NCBI RefSeq assembly: GCF_039533685.1
Contig: NZ_BAAATZ010000012.1
Location: forward strand, 563,947 to 627,946
Reading direction: 5' to 3'
Source of the DNA: Actinocorallia aurantiaca
GTDB lineage: Bacteria > Actinomycetota > Actinomycetes > Streptosporangiales > Streptosporangiaceae
Length of the DNA: 64,000 nt
The notes beneath the pieces are model-generated. The model did no database searches. It had not been told where the DNA came from and worked only from the letters and a program-made list of their open reading frames with translations. This document shows positions 25,513 to 33,077 of this stretch, one piece after another. A program made the position numbers and the translations under genes. Numbering within the stretch: position 1 is the stretch's first letter; each line of letters begins with the position of its first letter.

Positions 25513-25832
25513 AGCCACTCCTTCCTGGACCATGCCGGAAGTCGTTTTACAGAACCGCGACTCAGCGTGAAGGAAAAATAGCACTGGGTCAAATAGGGCG
25601 TTCGAAACTTTTCGCCCTTAGCGCTCTAAAAACCCAGGTGGGAGCTTTCTGACAAACCGACAAGTAGCCAGTCAGCTAGCAAAGATTCCCTCGCAACGAC
25701 CCGGACACCGGCCGCCCGTCCCACAACCCGCGCCCCGCGCTTCATAAGACACCAAGTACAAAACCCCAGTAGGCTGCTGAACCCTGTCAATCTGGGAGTG
25801 ACCCCAGGCCCCGGATCGGAGACGAACCGCTG
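25513..25832. other. 320-bp intergenic region with divergent promoters
   Basis: AT-richer than its surroundings. It must hold the promoter of the RamR-like gene (minus) and that of the lamin-tail protein (plus). An imperfect dyad AGGGCG (25595-25600) / CGCCCT (25613-25618) encloses a TTCGAA core and could be a regulator site. No gene or small RNA could be supported. Confidence 0.4.
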
Positions 25833-26288
25833 ATGCGCAAGCCACTGATCGGCGCCCTCGCCCTCGGCGCCGCCCTGCCGCTGATCGCCGCGGCGCCCGC
25901 CGAGGCGGCCCCCGCCGTCCGCTTCTCCTTCGTCCAGTACGACGCCAAGGGCAAGGACACCCCCAAGAACGTCAACGGCGAGTACCTGGTCATCACCAAC
26001 CACGGGCGCAAGGCGGTGAGTCTCGCCGGCTGGACCATCGGCCACACGCGGCAGCTGAGGGACTCCAAATACACCTTCTACTTCCCCGCGCGGAACTTCT
26101 CGGTCAAGCCCAAGGGCAGGGTCGTCATGCGCATGGGCGAGGGCAGGAAGACCAGGACGACCGCCTACCAGGGCATGCGCCGCCACCTGTGGCCCAACGT
26201 CAAGGGCGCGGCCTACCTGTTCGACCGCTCGAACACCCGGATCGACGCCTGCGTCTGGAACAGCCGCAAGGGCTCCACCAAGTGCTGA
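25833..26288 (+). CDS. Secreted lamin-tail (LTD) domain protein
   Basis: 151 residues with a clear signal peptide (MRKPLIGALALGAALPLIAA, cleavage near AEA-AP). The mature part is a single lamin-tail Ig-like domain: VRFSFVQYDAKGKDT, NVNGEYLVITNHGRKAVSLA then GWTIGHT, and a C-terminal AAYLFDRSNTRIDACVWNS. In bacteria these domains occur on extracellular nucleases and wall proteins and are thought to mediate binding. Here the domain stands alone with no catalytic partner. Two cysteines near the C-terminus could pair. It ends 4 bp before a strong bidirectional terminator. The partner or ligand is unknown. Confidence 0.85.
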   Translation: MRKPLIGALALGAALPLIAAAPAEAAPAVRFSFVQYDAKGKDTPKNVNGEYLVITNHGRKAVSLAGWTIGHTRQLRDSKYTFYFPARNFSVKPKGRVVMRMGEGRKTRTTAYQGMRRHLWPNVKGAAYLFDRSNTRIDACVWNSRKGSTKC

Positions 26289-26292
26289 GCAC

Positions 26293-26319
26293 GCCGGGCC
26301 GGCTCCGCGCCGGCCCGGC
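26293..26319. terminator. Bidirectional hairpin terminator
   Basis: An 11-bp perfect stem (GCCGGGCCGGC / GCCGGCCCGGC) with a 5-base loop, between the convergent LTD protein gene and RNA methyltransferase gene. Confidence 0.7.
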
Positions 26320-26325
26320 CGCGCG

Positions 26326-27744
26326 TCATCCCCGCACGAGGGAGGCGACGCACTCGACGTGGCTGGTGTTGGGGAACAGGTCGAACGCCCTGAGCGTCTC
26401 CAGCACCCAGCCGCGCGCCGAGAAGTACTTCAGGTCGCGGGCCAGGGTCGCCGGGTCGCAGGACACGTAGGCGATCTTCCGGTTGGTGCGGCGGGCGACC
26501 TCGTCCACCACCTTCTCCCCCGCGCCCGCCCTGGGCGGGTCCAGCACCGTGATGTCGGCCCCGCGCACCCGGGAACCGCCCCGGTGCCCGGCGGCCTGCC
26601 CTCGCTTGTTCTGGGACCCCGCCGCGGCGCGGCCCGGGCGCTGGCTCTGGCCGAACTCCAGCGCGGCCAGCACCTCCTCCACCTTGCCCTGCTCGATGTT
26701 CACCTGCGGCAGGTCCTTGAGGTTGAACTTGGCGTCGCGGACCGCCTGCCCGCCGGCCTCGACGCCGATCACCAGACCGCTCCGGCCCACCCGCTCGCCC
26801 AGCACTCCGGCGAAGAGGCCGACCCCGCAGTACAGGTCGAGGGCGATCTCCCCGGACTTGGGCTGCAGCGCCTCCAGCACCGCGCCGACCAGGGTGTCGG
26901 CCGCCCCCGGGTGCACCTGCCAGAAACCGCTGCCGGTGACCTGCCAGAGCCGTCCGGCGGCCTCCTCGCGCACGAACGGGACGACCGGGCGGCGGCCCTC
27001 CTTCGGCCCCTGGGCGGGACGCCCGTGACCGTGACCGGGGCGCTCGGGCTTGACCAGCCGCACCGGAACGTCCAACTGGGGCACCTGCACCGGCTTGCCG
27101 CGCCTGCCCTTGGGCTCGGAGATCACCACAAGGCGGTCACCCGTCGAGGCGGACGTGATGCCCTCCACCGCCGAGGCCCCGGACCAGCGATTGCGCTCGA
27201 TGCCGATCATCTCGACGCCGGGGTGGGCGATCAGGCACTCGTCGACGTACTCCAGGTCGTGCGAGCGGTGCTTGCGCAGGCCCACCGCCCCCTCGGGGTC
27301 GACGGCGAACTGCACGCGGGTGCGCCAGCCCAGGCCGGGAGGAGCCGACAGCGGCTCGCCGTCCTCTGTGTAGACGGGCGGGACCGGCACCTCCTCGACG
27401 TGCACCTGCCGGGTGATCCCGGCCAGCCGCTTCAGCTGCTCGGCCACCACGTCGGCCTTGAGCGCGCGCTGCGCCGCCGGGGTGGCGTGCTGCCAGTCGC
27501 AGCCGCCGCAGCGGCCCGGCCCGGCGAACATGCAAGGGGGCTCGACCCGGTCCGGCGAGGCCCTGAGGATCTCCACCGCGTCCGCGCGCAGATAGGTGCG
27601 GGTCTCCTCGGTCACCCGGGCCCGGACGAGCTCTCCCGGGAGGGCGTGCCGCACGAAGACGACCAGCCCTTCGTGCCGGGCCACGCAGAAGCCGCCATGC
27701 CCGACGGGGCCGACTTCGAGTTCAAGGAGATCCGATTCAGTCAC
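26326..27744 (-). CDS. TRAM-domain tRNA/rRNA uracil-5 methyltransferase (RumA/TrmA family; Rv2689c-like)
   Basis: 472 residues from GTG 27744. An N-terminal TRAM RNA-binding domain (ELEVGPVGHGGFCVARHEG) precedes an iron-sulfur-type cysteine set (CMFAGPGRCGGC plus a further Cys near 185) and the methyltransferase domain. Motifs are GFWQVHPGAADTL, LDLYCGVGLFAGVL, DPPRAGAGEKV, and YVSCDPATLARDL with the nucleophilic Cys. It should methylate C5 of a uridine in rRNA or tRNA. A Gln/Arg/Gly-rich insertion (near RPGRAAAGSQNKRG) interrupts the Rossmann fold before DPPRAG. The permease gene on the same strand overlaps its start by 8 bp, the same pair as Rv2690c-Rv2689c. Confidence 0.9.
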   Translation of the reverse strand: MTESDLLELEVGPVGHGGFCVARHEGLVVFVRHALPGELVRARVTEETRTYLRADAVEILRASPDRVEPPCMFAGPGRCGGCDWQHATPAAQRALKADVVAEQLKRLAGITRQVHVEEVPVPPVYTEDGEPLSAPPGLGWRTRVQFAVDPEGAVGLRKHRSHDLEYVDECLIAHPGVEMIGIERNRWSGASAVEGITSASTGDRLVVISEPKGRRGKPVQVPQLDVPVRLVKPERPGHGHGRPAQGPKEGRRPVVPFVREEAAGRLWQVTGSGFWQVHPGAADTLVGAVLEALQPKSGEIALDLYCGVGLFAGVLGERVGRSGLVIGVEAGGQAVRDAKFNLKDLPQVNIEQGKVEEVLAALEFGQSQRPGRAAAGSQNKRGQAAGHRGGSRVRGADITVLDPPRAGAGEKVVDEVARRTNRKIAYVSCDPATLARDLKYFSARGWVLETLRAFDLFPNTSHVECVASLVRG

Positions 27745-29761
27745 GTTCCGCGAGTTTAGTGCTCTCCGCGGAGTCACCTCGCCGGACCGAGCCCGGAGCC
27801 GGGCGCTCGACCCTCCCCTTGAGCCTCGCGGAGGAGGCCAGCTGCCAGGGCACGCTGATCACCATGACCCCCGGCTGGAACAGCAGCCGCCCCTTGAGCC
27901 GCAGGGCGCTCTGGTTGTGCAGGACGTGCTCCCACCAGTGGCCGACCACGTACTCGGGGATGTAGACGCTCACCACGTCCCTGGGCGACTTGCGGCGGAC
28001 GTTGCGCACGTAGTCGAGGATCGGCCGGGTGATCTCCCGGTAGGGCGAGTCCAGGATCTTGAGCGGGACCGGCAGGTCCAGCGCGTCCCACTCCTCCTCG
28101 AGACTCACCGCCTCCTCGGCGTCCACGGCGACCGTGACCGCCTCCAGGGTGGAGGGCCGGGTCGCCCTGGCGTAGGCCACGGCGCGCAGCGTCGGCTTGT
28201 GGATCTTGGAGACCAGCACGATGGCGTGGTTGCGCGCGGGCAGCGCGTACTCCTCCTCGTCCGGCTCGAGCTCCACCGCGACCCGGTCGTAGTGCGTGCG
28301 GATCCCCCGCATCAGCACGAAGAGCACGGGCATCGCGATGCACACGATCCAGGCCCCGTGGGTGAACTTGGTGATCAGGACGATCACCAGCACGGCCCCG
28401 GTGATCACCAGCCCGATCGCGTTGATCAGCCGGGAGGTCTTCATCTCCCGGCGCCGCCTGGCGTCCGTCTCGGTGCGCAGCAGCCGGTTCCAGTGCCGGA
28501 CCATGCCGGTCTGGCTGACGGTGAACGACACGAAGACGCCCACGATGTAGAGCTGGATCAGCTTGGTCACATCCGCCTGGAAGGCGTAGATCAGCACGAT
28601 CGCGGCCCCGGCCAGCATGAGGATGCCGTTGCTGAAGGCCAGCTTGTCGCCCCGGGTGTGCAGCTGCCGGGGCAGGTAGCGGTTCTGGGCGAGGACGGAG
28701 CCCAGCACCGGGAAACCGTTGTAGGCGGTGTTGGCCGCCAGGATCAGGATCAGCGCCGTCATGGCGGTCAGGAGCGCGTACATGGGCGTGAAGTTGCTGA
28801 AGACCGTCTTGGCGACCTGGGTGATCACCGTGTTCTGGGCCCCGGAGACGTCCTCGCCGGTCCTGGGGTCGATCAGATGGCTGCCGTGGATCGGGTCGGC
28901 CGCCTTCGCGTCGGTCAGGTACGCCAGCGCGGTGACACCGCCGAACATGGTCATCGCGACCAGGCCCAGCATGGCCAGGGTCTTGGCCGCGTTCTGCCCC
29001 TTGGGCCTCCTGAACGCCGGGACGCCGTTGCTGATCGCCTCGACGCCGGTGAGCGCCGCGCATCCGGAGGCGAACGCCCGCAGCAGCAGAAAGACCCCCG
29101 CCGCCCCGGCCACGCCCTCCGTGGTCCCCTTGACCTCCAGCCCCGCGGTCTCCGCCTTCAGGTCCGCGCCGAGCGCGAGCCGGGTGAAACCCCAGAGCAT
29201 CATGGCGAACACCGTGAACATGAACAGATACGTCGGAATCGCGAACGCGACGCCGGACTCCTTCAGGCCGCGCAGGTTCAGCAGAGTCAGGATCACCACG
29301 ATGCCGACCGCGAAGCCGACCTTGTGCTCATGGATGATCTCGGTGAACGCGCCGAGGTTCTCCACCGCCGACGACACCGACACCGCGACGGTGAGCACGT
29401 AGTCGACCATCAGGGCGGAGGCCACCAGCAGCCCCCAGTTGCCGCCCAGGTTGGTGGTGGCGACCTCGAAGTCCCCGCCGCCGCTCTGGTAGGCGCGAAC
29501 GTTCTGCCGGTAGGAGGCCACCACCACGAGCAGGATGAGGATCACCGCCGCGCCGACCCAGGGGGTGAAGGCGTAGCCCGCCAGTCCCGCGATGCCCAGC
29601 GTGATCAGGATCTCTTGCGGCGCGTACGCCACGGACGACAGCGCGTCACTGGCGAACACCGGGAGCGCGATGCGCTTGGGAAGGAGCTGCTGATGCGCCT
29701 GCCCACTGCGCAGCGCCCGCCCCAGAAGCAGGCGCTTGGTAACGTCGGGAACCTTCGACAC
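27737..29761 (-). CDS. APC-superfamily permease (KimA-like; Rv2690c-like)
   Basis: 674 residues from GTG 29761 (VSKVPDVTKRLLLGRALRSG), the family N-terminus; longer forms run into the promoter. It has about 12 transmembrane helices, starting after LLPKRIALPVFASDALSSVA then YAPQEIL, and a C-terminal cytosolic domain of roughly 170 residues. The family includes the potassium importer KimA and amino-acid permeases. The divergent neighbours are two TrkA-type Rossmann proteins, so potassium uptake is an attractive guess, but the substrate is not proven. A TnpB element has entered the shared upstream region, placing the permease promoter far from its usual divergent partner. Confidence 0.85.
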   Translation of the reverse strand: MSKVPDVTKRLLLGRALRSGQAHQQLLPKRIALPVFASDALSSVAYAPQEILITLGIAGLAGYAFTPWVGAAVILILLVVVASYRQNVRAYQSGGGDFEVATTNLGGNWGLLVASALMVDYVLTVAVSVSSAVENLGAFTEIIHEHKVGFAVGIVVILTLLNLRGLKESGVAFAIPTYLFMFTVFAMMLWGFTRLALGADLKAETAGLEVKGTTEGVAGAAGVFLLLRAFASGCAALTGVEAISNGVPAFRRPKGQNAAKTLAMLGLVAMTMFGGVTALAYLTDAKAADPIHGSHLIDPRTGEDVSGAQNTVITQVAKTVFSNFTPMYALLTAMTALILILAANTAYNGFPVLGSVLAQNRYLPRQLHTRGDKLAFSNGILMLAGAAIVLIYAFQADVTKLIQLYIVGVFVSFTVSQTGMVRHWNRLLRTETDARRRREMKTSRLINAIGLVITGAVLVIVLITKFTHGAWIVCIAMPVLFVLMRGIRTHYDRVAVELEPDEEEYALPARNHAIVLVSKIHKPTLRAVAYARATRPSTLEAVTVAVDAEEAVSLEEEWDALDLPVPLKILDSPYREITRPILDYVRNVRRKSPRDVVSVYIPEYVVGHWWEHVLHNQSALRLKGRLLFQPGVMVISVPWQLASSARLKGRVERPAPGSVRRGDSAESTKLAERD

Positions 29762-29892
29762 GTGGAGAGACTCTATTCCTCGTTCCGCCCTCGTTCTCCG
29801 GCGACCGCCCTCCGGGAAGGCGGCGGCCGTCATCCATGCCGACGGCGGAGCGGGCCTTTGCCTGTTCGGGGGGTTAAACAACTGCTCCCCGT

Positions 29893-29914
29893 TTCATAGT
29901 CGGATACAGGCATC
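29893..29914. repeat. Left copy of an inverted repeat flanking the TnpB element
   Basis: Read on the minus strand this is GATGC, a variable heptamer, then CGACTATGAA. It mirrors 31581-31602 with 11 terminal bases identical (CCGACTATGAA, allowing one extra C) and GATGC conserved at the inner end. It may be a promoter element duplicated for the two divergent genes or a relic of the insertion. Confidence 0.5.
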
Positions 29915-30036
29915 TATAGCCATGAAGCCCGCCAAGCAGGCGCTCCAGGCAGAGCGCGGACGGTCATGCTGTGGGGCGGCTTTCGGCTCGCCCACTCCTG
30001 GACCATTGCGTGACCGATACATTACCTACAGTAGTG

Positions 30037-30075
30037 TTCGGAGTGTTGTTCGACACCCGCCGACCGCACTCCGAA
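30037..30075 (+). repeat. Left-end hairpin upstream of tnpB
   Basis: TTCGGAGTG (30037-30045) pairs exactly with CACTCCGAA (30067-30075). It ends just before the AAGGAAGGAGG ribosome site of tnpB. It may be a subterminal left-end hairpin recognised by TnpA or a control element for tnpB. Confidence 0.4.
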
Positions 30076-30092
30076 GGAAGGAGGCCGGGGGG

Positions 30093-31601
30093 ATGAAGAA
30101 GTTCCGGCCGCGTCCCGGCTGTGCGGTGCAGGCCTACCGGTTCGCCCTGGACCCCAACGCGGGCCACGAGGCGTCGCTGCGGTCGCACTGCGGTGCGGCA
30201 CGCACTGCCTACAACTGGGCCATCGGCTGGGTGACGGCCTCCTGGCGCCAGCGCTGCGCCGAGCAGACCTACGGCCTGAGCGGCGAGGAGCTGACGCCTT
30301 GGCGGCCGTGGTCGCTGCCCGAGCTGCGCAAGGCGTTCAACGAGGCCAAGAAGAGCGACCCGAGGTTCTCCGCCTGGTGGCAGGAGAACTCCAAAGAGGC
30401 CTACAGCACCGGTCTGGCGGGCGCCACCGCCGCGTTCGACAACTACACCAAGTCCAAGCAGGGCAAGCGCAAGGGCAGGCGGGTGGGCCGTCCGCGCTAC
30501 AAGGCCAAGCGCAAGGCGCCGCTGTCGTGCCGGTTCACCACCGGTACGATCCGCCTGGAGCCCGATCGCAGGCATGTCACCCTGCCGCGACTGGGCACGA
30601 TCCGCACGCACGAATCCACCCGCAAACTCCACCGCAGGATCGAAGCCGGAACCGCTCGCATTCTGTCGGCCACCGTGCGGCATGAGAGGGGCCGATGGCT
30701 GGTGTCCTTCCAGGTCGAGGTGCAGCGGGACCTCCAGCGCGTCGCCCGACCCGGGAGCGCGGTCGGAATCGACCTGGGCGTCAAGCACCTGGCGGTACTG
30801 GCCGACTCCTCAGGCGAGATCCGCCACGTCCCCAACCCCCAGCACCACGAGACGGCGCTGAAGAAGCTCAGAAAGCTCTCCCGCCGCGTCTCCCGCCGCC
30901 GGGGCCGGGACCGGCGCACCGGGCAGAAACCGTCGAACCGGTGGCTGAAGGCGAACGCCGAGCGCAACCGGGTGCAGCACCGGGTGGCGAACCTGCGCGA
31001 GAACGCCCTCCACCAGCTCACCACGAGCGTCCGGGCCGAGTACGCCGTCGTGGTGGTCGAGGACCTCAACGTCGCCGGGATGCTCCGCAACCGGCGCCTG
31101 TCGCGCAGGATCGCCGATGCCGGGTTCGGGGAGATCCGGCGTCAGCTCACCTACAAGGGACGCCTCCACGCCTGCCCCACGATCGTGGCCGACCGGTGGT
31201 TTGCGTCTTCGAAGACCTGCTCGGGGTGTGGTGCGGTGAAAGCCAAGCTGCCGCTGCACGTCCGGGTGTTCGACTGCGACGCCTGCCCGATCGTCCTGGA
31301 CCGGGATGAGAACGCGGCCCGCAACCTCCTCGCCCTCGCGGCGAACACAGCAGTGACAGGTACCGGAGTGGCCGGAGACCTGGGCGCGAAAGCGCCGAAG
31401 CCTCGTGGAGCCGACCACAAGACCCGCACCACCCGCCCCGGCCACCAGGCCGGGACGGGGCGGACAGGCGGCGCGAACCCACCGCAGCAGCGGGGGAAGG
31501 AAACGAGGACCGTCGACAGACCCCCGGCCTCTCGCGGCTGGGATGTCACCGTCACGGACCTCTCCGGCCGAAAGGCCGGGGATGCTGATACCCGACTATG
31601 A
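30093..31601 (+). CDS. tnpB: RNA-guided endonuclease TnpB (OrfB_IS605 family)
   Basis: 502 residues from ATG 30093 behind GGAAGGAGG. An N-terminal helix-turn-helix-like part (AARTAYNWAIGWVTASW) precedes the RuvC-like nuclease, with Asp227 in AVGIDLGVKHLAVL, Glu323 in VVVEDLNVAGM, and DRDENAARNLL at 403-413. The zinc finger is Cys376/Cys379 and Cys395/Cys398. All catalytic elements are intact. TnpB cuts DNA guided by an RNA transcribed from the right end of its element, which helps the element persist. The last 80 or so residues are low-complexity and read through the right-end hairpin, which fits a guide RNA overlapping the gene's 3' end. No tnpA accompanies it. Confidence 0.9.
   Translation: MKKFRPRPGCAVQAYRFALDPNAGHEASLRSHCGAARTAYNWAIGWVTASWRQRCAEQTYGLSGEELTPWRPWSLPELRKAFNEAKKSDPRFSAWWQENSKEAYSTGLAGATAAFDNYTKSKQGKRKGRRVGRPRYKAKRKAPLSCRFTTGTIRLEPDRRHVTLPRLGTIRTHESTRKLHRRIEAGTARILSATVRHERGRWLVSFQVEVQRDLQRVARPGSAVGIDLGVKHLAVLADSSGEIRHVPNPQHHETALKKLRKLSRRVSRRRGRDRRTGQKPSNRWLKANAERNRVQHRVANLRENALHQLTTSVRAEYAVVVVEDLNVAGMLRNRRLSRRIADAGFGEIRRQLTYKGRLHACPTIVADRWFASSKTCSGCGAVKAKLPLHVRVFDCDACPIVLDRDENAARNLLALAANTAVTGTGVAGDLGAKAPKPRGADHKTRTTRPGHQAGTGRTGGANPPQQRGKETRTVDRPPASRGWDVTVTDLSGRKAGDADTRL
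31564..31579 (+). ncRNA. Right-end GNRA hairpin, candidate 3' part of a TnpB guide (omega) RNA
   Basis: A six-bp stem CCGGCC / GGCCGG closed by a GAAA tetraloop, at the 3' end of tnpB. In TnpB systems the guide RNA scaffold covers the right end of the element, with the guide taken from the flanking DNA just beyond. If that holds, the guide would start close after 31579, in the upstream region of the TrkA gene. The RNA itself is inferred. Confidence 0.45.
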
Positions 31602-31602
31602 A
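31581..31602. repeat. Right copy of the inverted repeat flanking the TnpB element
   Basis: GATGC, then TGATACC, then CGACTATGAA, matching the left copy (29893-29914) in opposite orientation. The tnpB stop codon lies inside it. Relative to transcription it points toward the TrkA gene, just as the left copy points toward the permease gene. Confidence 0.5.
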
Positions 31603-31665
31603 GTCAGTAACGGATACTGTCACGTACAGCCACCGACATCTTCGAGATCGAGAACGGGACGGTTC

Positions 31666-32331
31666 GTGCATATCGTCATCATGGGATGCGGAAGGGTCGG
31701 CTCGACCCTCGCCCATATCCTGGAGGACAAGGGCCATTCGGTCGCCATCATCGACCAGAGCCCCGAGGCGTTCCGCAGGCTGCGCGGAACCTTCAAGGGC
31801 CGCCGGGTGGTCGGCATGGGCTTCGACAGGGACGTTCTGATCGAGGCCCAGATCGAGAAGGCCTCCGCCTTCGTCGCGGTCAGCAGCGGCGACAACTCCA
31901 ACATCATCTCCGCGCGGGTGGCGCGGGAGACCTTCGGGGTGGAGAACGTCGTCGCGCGGATCTACGACTCCCGCCGGGCCGAGGTCTACCAGCGGCTCGG
32001 CATCCCGACCGTGGCGACCGTCCGCTGGACCGCCGAGCAGATGCTGCGCCGGCTGCTGCCCGACGGCGCGATGCCGCTGTGGCGCGACCCCACCGGTGAG
32101 GTCAAGCTCGCCGAGGTGCAGACCGACACCGCCTGGATCGGCGCCCGGGTCGGCGAGATGGAGGGCTCCGCGCGCACCCGGGTCGCCTTCCTCAGCCGGC
32201 TCGGCGAGGCCGTCATCCCGACCGCGGACACCGTCATCCAGGACGGCGACGTGGTGCACGTGATGGCCCACTCCTCCGACATCGACCGGATCACCGAGGC
32301 GCTGGCCAAGCGCGGCAAGGAGGGTGAGTGA
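31666..32331 (+). CDS. ceoB: TrkA-type NAD-binding potassium regulator 1 (CeoB-like)
   Basis: 221 residues from GTG 31666 (VHIVIMGCGRVGSTLAHILE). It has an N-terminal RCK/TrkA-N Rossmann domain with GCGRVGST and a C-terminal TrkA-C domain (about 140-221). TrkA proteins gate potassium transporters in response to NAD(H), ATP or c-di-AMP. The pair with the next gene, one base apart, matches M. tuberculosis ceoB-ceoC (Rv2691-Rv2692), next to the same permease and methyltransferase genes. The annotated start excludes an in-frame extension upstream that would run back into tnpB sequence. The TnpB element ends about 65 bp upstream, so the promoter may be altered. Confidence 0.88.
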   Translation: MHIVIMGCGRVGSTLAHILEDKGHSVAIIDQSPEAFRRLRGTFKGRRVVGMGFDRDVLIEAQIEKASAFVAVSSGDNSNIISARVARETFGVENVVARIYDSRRAEVYQRLGIPTVATVRWTAEQMLRRLLPDGAMPLWRDPTGEVKLAEVQTDTAWIGARVGEMEGSARTRVAFLSRLGEAVIPTADTVIQDGDVVHVMAHSSDIDRITEALAKRGKEGE

Positions 32332-32332
32332 C

Positions 32333-32992
32333 ATGCGGGTCGCGATCGCCGGGGCCGGCGCGGTGGGCCGGTCCATCGCCCAGGAGCTGCTGGAGAACGG
32401 GCACGAGGTCCTGCTCATCGACAAGGACCCCAAGGCCATCAAGGTGGAGGTGGTCCCGCGCGCCGAATGGCTGCTGGCCGACGCCTGCGAGATCTCCTCG
32501 CTGGACGACGCGGCACTGGAGCGCTGCCAGGTCGTGGTGGCCTCCAGCGGCGACGACAAGGTGAACCTGGTCGTCTCGCTGCTGGCCAAGACCGAGTACG
32601 GGGTGCCCCGGGTGGTGGCCCGGATCAACCACCCCAAGAACGAGTGGCTGTTCAACGAGTCCTGGGGCGTCGACGTCGCGGTCTCCACCCCCCGGCTGCT
32701 CAGCGCGCTGGTGGAGGAGGCGGTCAGCGTCGGCGACCTGGTCCGGCTGATGACCTTCCGCCAGGGCGACGCCAACCTGGTCGAGCTGACCCTGCCCGAC
32801 GACGCCCCGCTGAACGGCCAGCGGGTCGGCACCGTCCAGTGGCCCAGGGACACCGCCCTGGTGGCGATCCTGCGCGAGGGCCGGGTGCTGGTGCCGTCCA
32901 AGGACGACACCTTGGAGGCCGGGGACGAGCTGATGTTCGTGGCCAGCCAGGACGTCGAGGACGAGCTGGGCGAGCTGCTCAGCGCCCGCTGA
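32333..32992 (+). CDS. ceoC: TrkA-type NAD-binding potassium regulator 2 (CeoC-like)
   Basis: 219 residues. ATG 32333 is preferred to GTG 32324, since MRVAIAGAGAVGRSIAQELL opens the Rossmann fold directly and GGAGGG precedes it. It has a TrkA-N domain with GAGAVGRS and Asp at the end of the second strand (LLIDKDPKAI), and a C-terminal TrkA-C domain. It is co-transcribed with ceoB (one base between). The two paralogues probably form a hetero-assembly controlling a potassium transporter, the divergent KimA-like permease being the obvious candidate. A 16-bp-stem terminator follows at 33011-33047. Confidence 0.88.
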   Translation: MRVAIAGAGAVGRSIAQELLENGHEVLLIDKDPKAIKVEVVPRAEWLLADACEISSLDDAALERCQVVVASSGDDKVNLVVSLLAKTEYGVPRVVARINHPKNEWLFNESWGVDVAVSTPRLLSALVEEAVSVGDLVRLMTFRQGDANLVELTLPDDAPLNGQRVGTVQWPRDTALVAILREGRVLVPSKDDTLEAGDELMFVASQDVEDELGELLSAR

Positions 32993-33010
32993 ACGCGCCT
33001 GGTCCTGAAA

Positions 33011-33047
33011 GGCGGAAGCCCCCCGGGTCCACCGGGGGGCTTCCGCC
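33011..33047. terminator. Bidirectional terminator, 16-bp perfect stem
   Basis: GGCGGAAGCCCCCCGG (33011-33026) pairs perfectly with 33032-33047 across the loop GTCCA. It separates the convergent ceoC and CbiX-like genes. Confidence 0.8.
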
Positions 33048-33077
33048 GTCTTCACCTCGCGGTCGCGACGGGGAGCG

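Larger units (their letters stand above)
29915..31580 (+). mobile_element. IS200/IS605-group element with tnpB only (boundaries approximate)
   Basis: The region between the inverted repeats contains a tnpB gene, a left hairpin (TTCGGAGTG 30037-30045 / CACTCCGAA 30067-30075) and a right-end hairpin (CCGGCC-GAAA-GGCCGG, 31564-31579). No Y1 tyrosine transposase (tnpA) gene is present, so the element would need help in trans to move. The ends are estimated because elements of this group lack terminal inverted repeats and target duplications. It lies exactly in the divergent intergenic region between the permease and TrkA genes, which is uninterrupted in relatives. Confidence 0.6.

Noticed and set aside
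29736..30092. N-terminal extension of tnpB
   Set aside because: The in-frame extension is low-complexity promoter sequence; ATG 30093 has a strong ribosome site and opens the family N-terminus.
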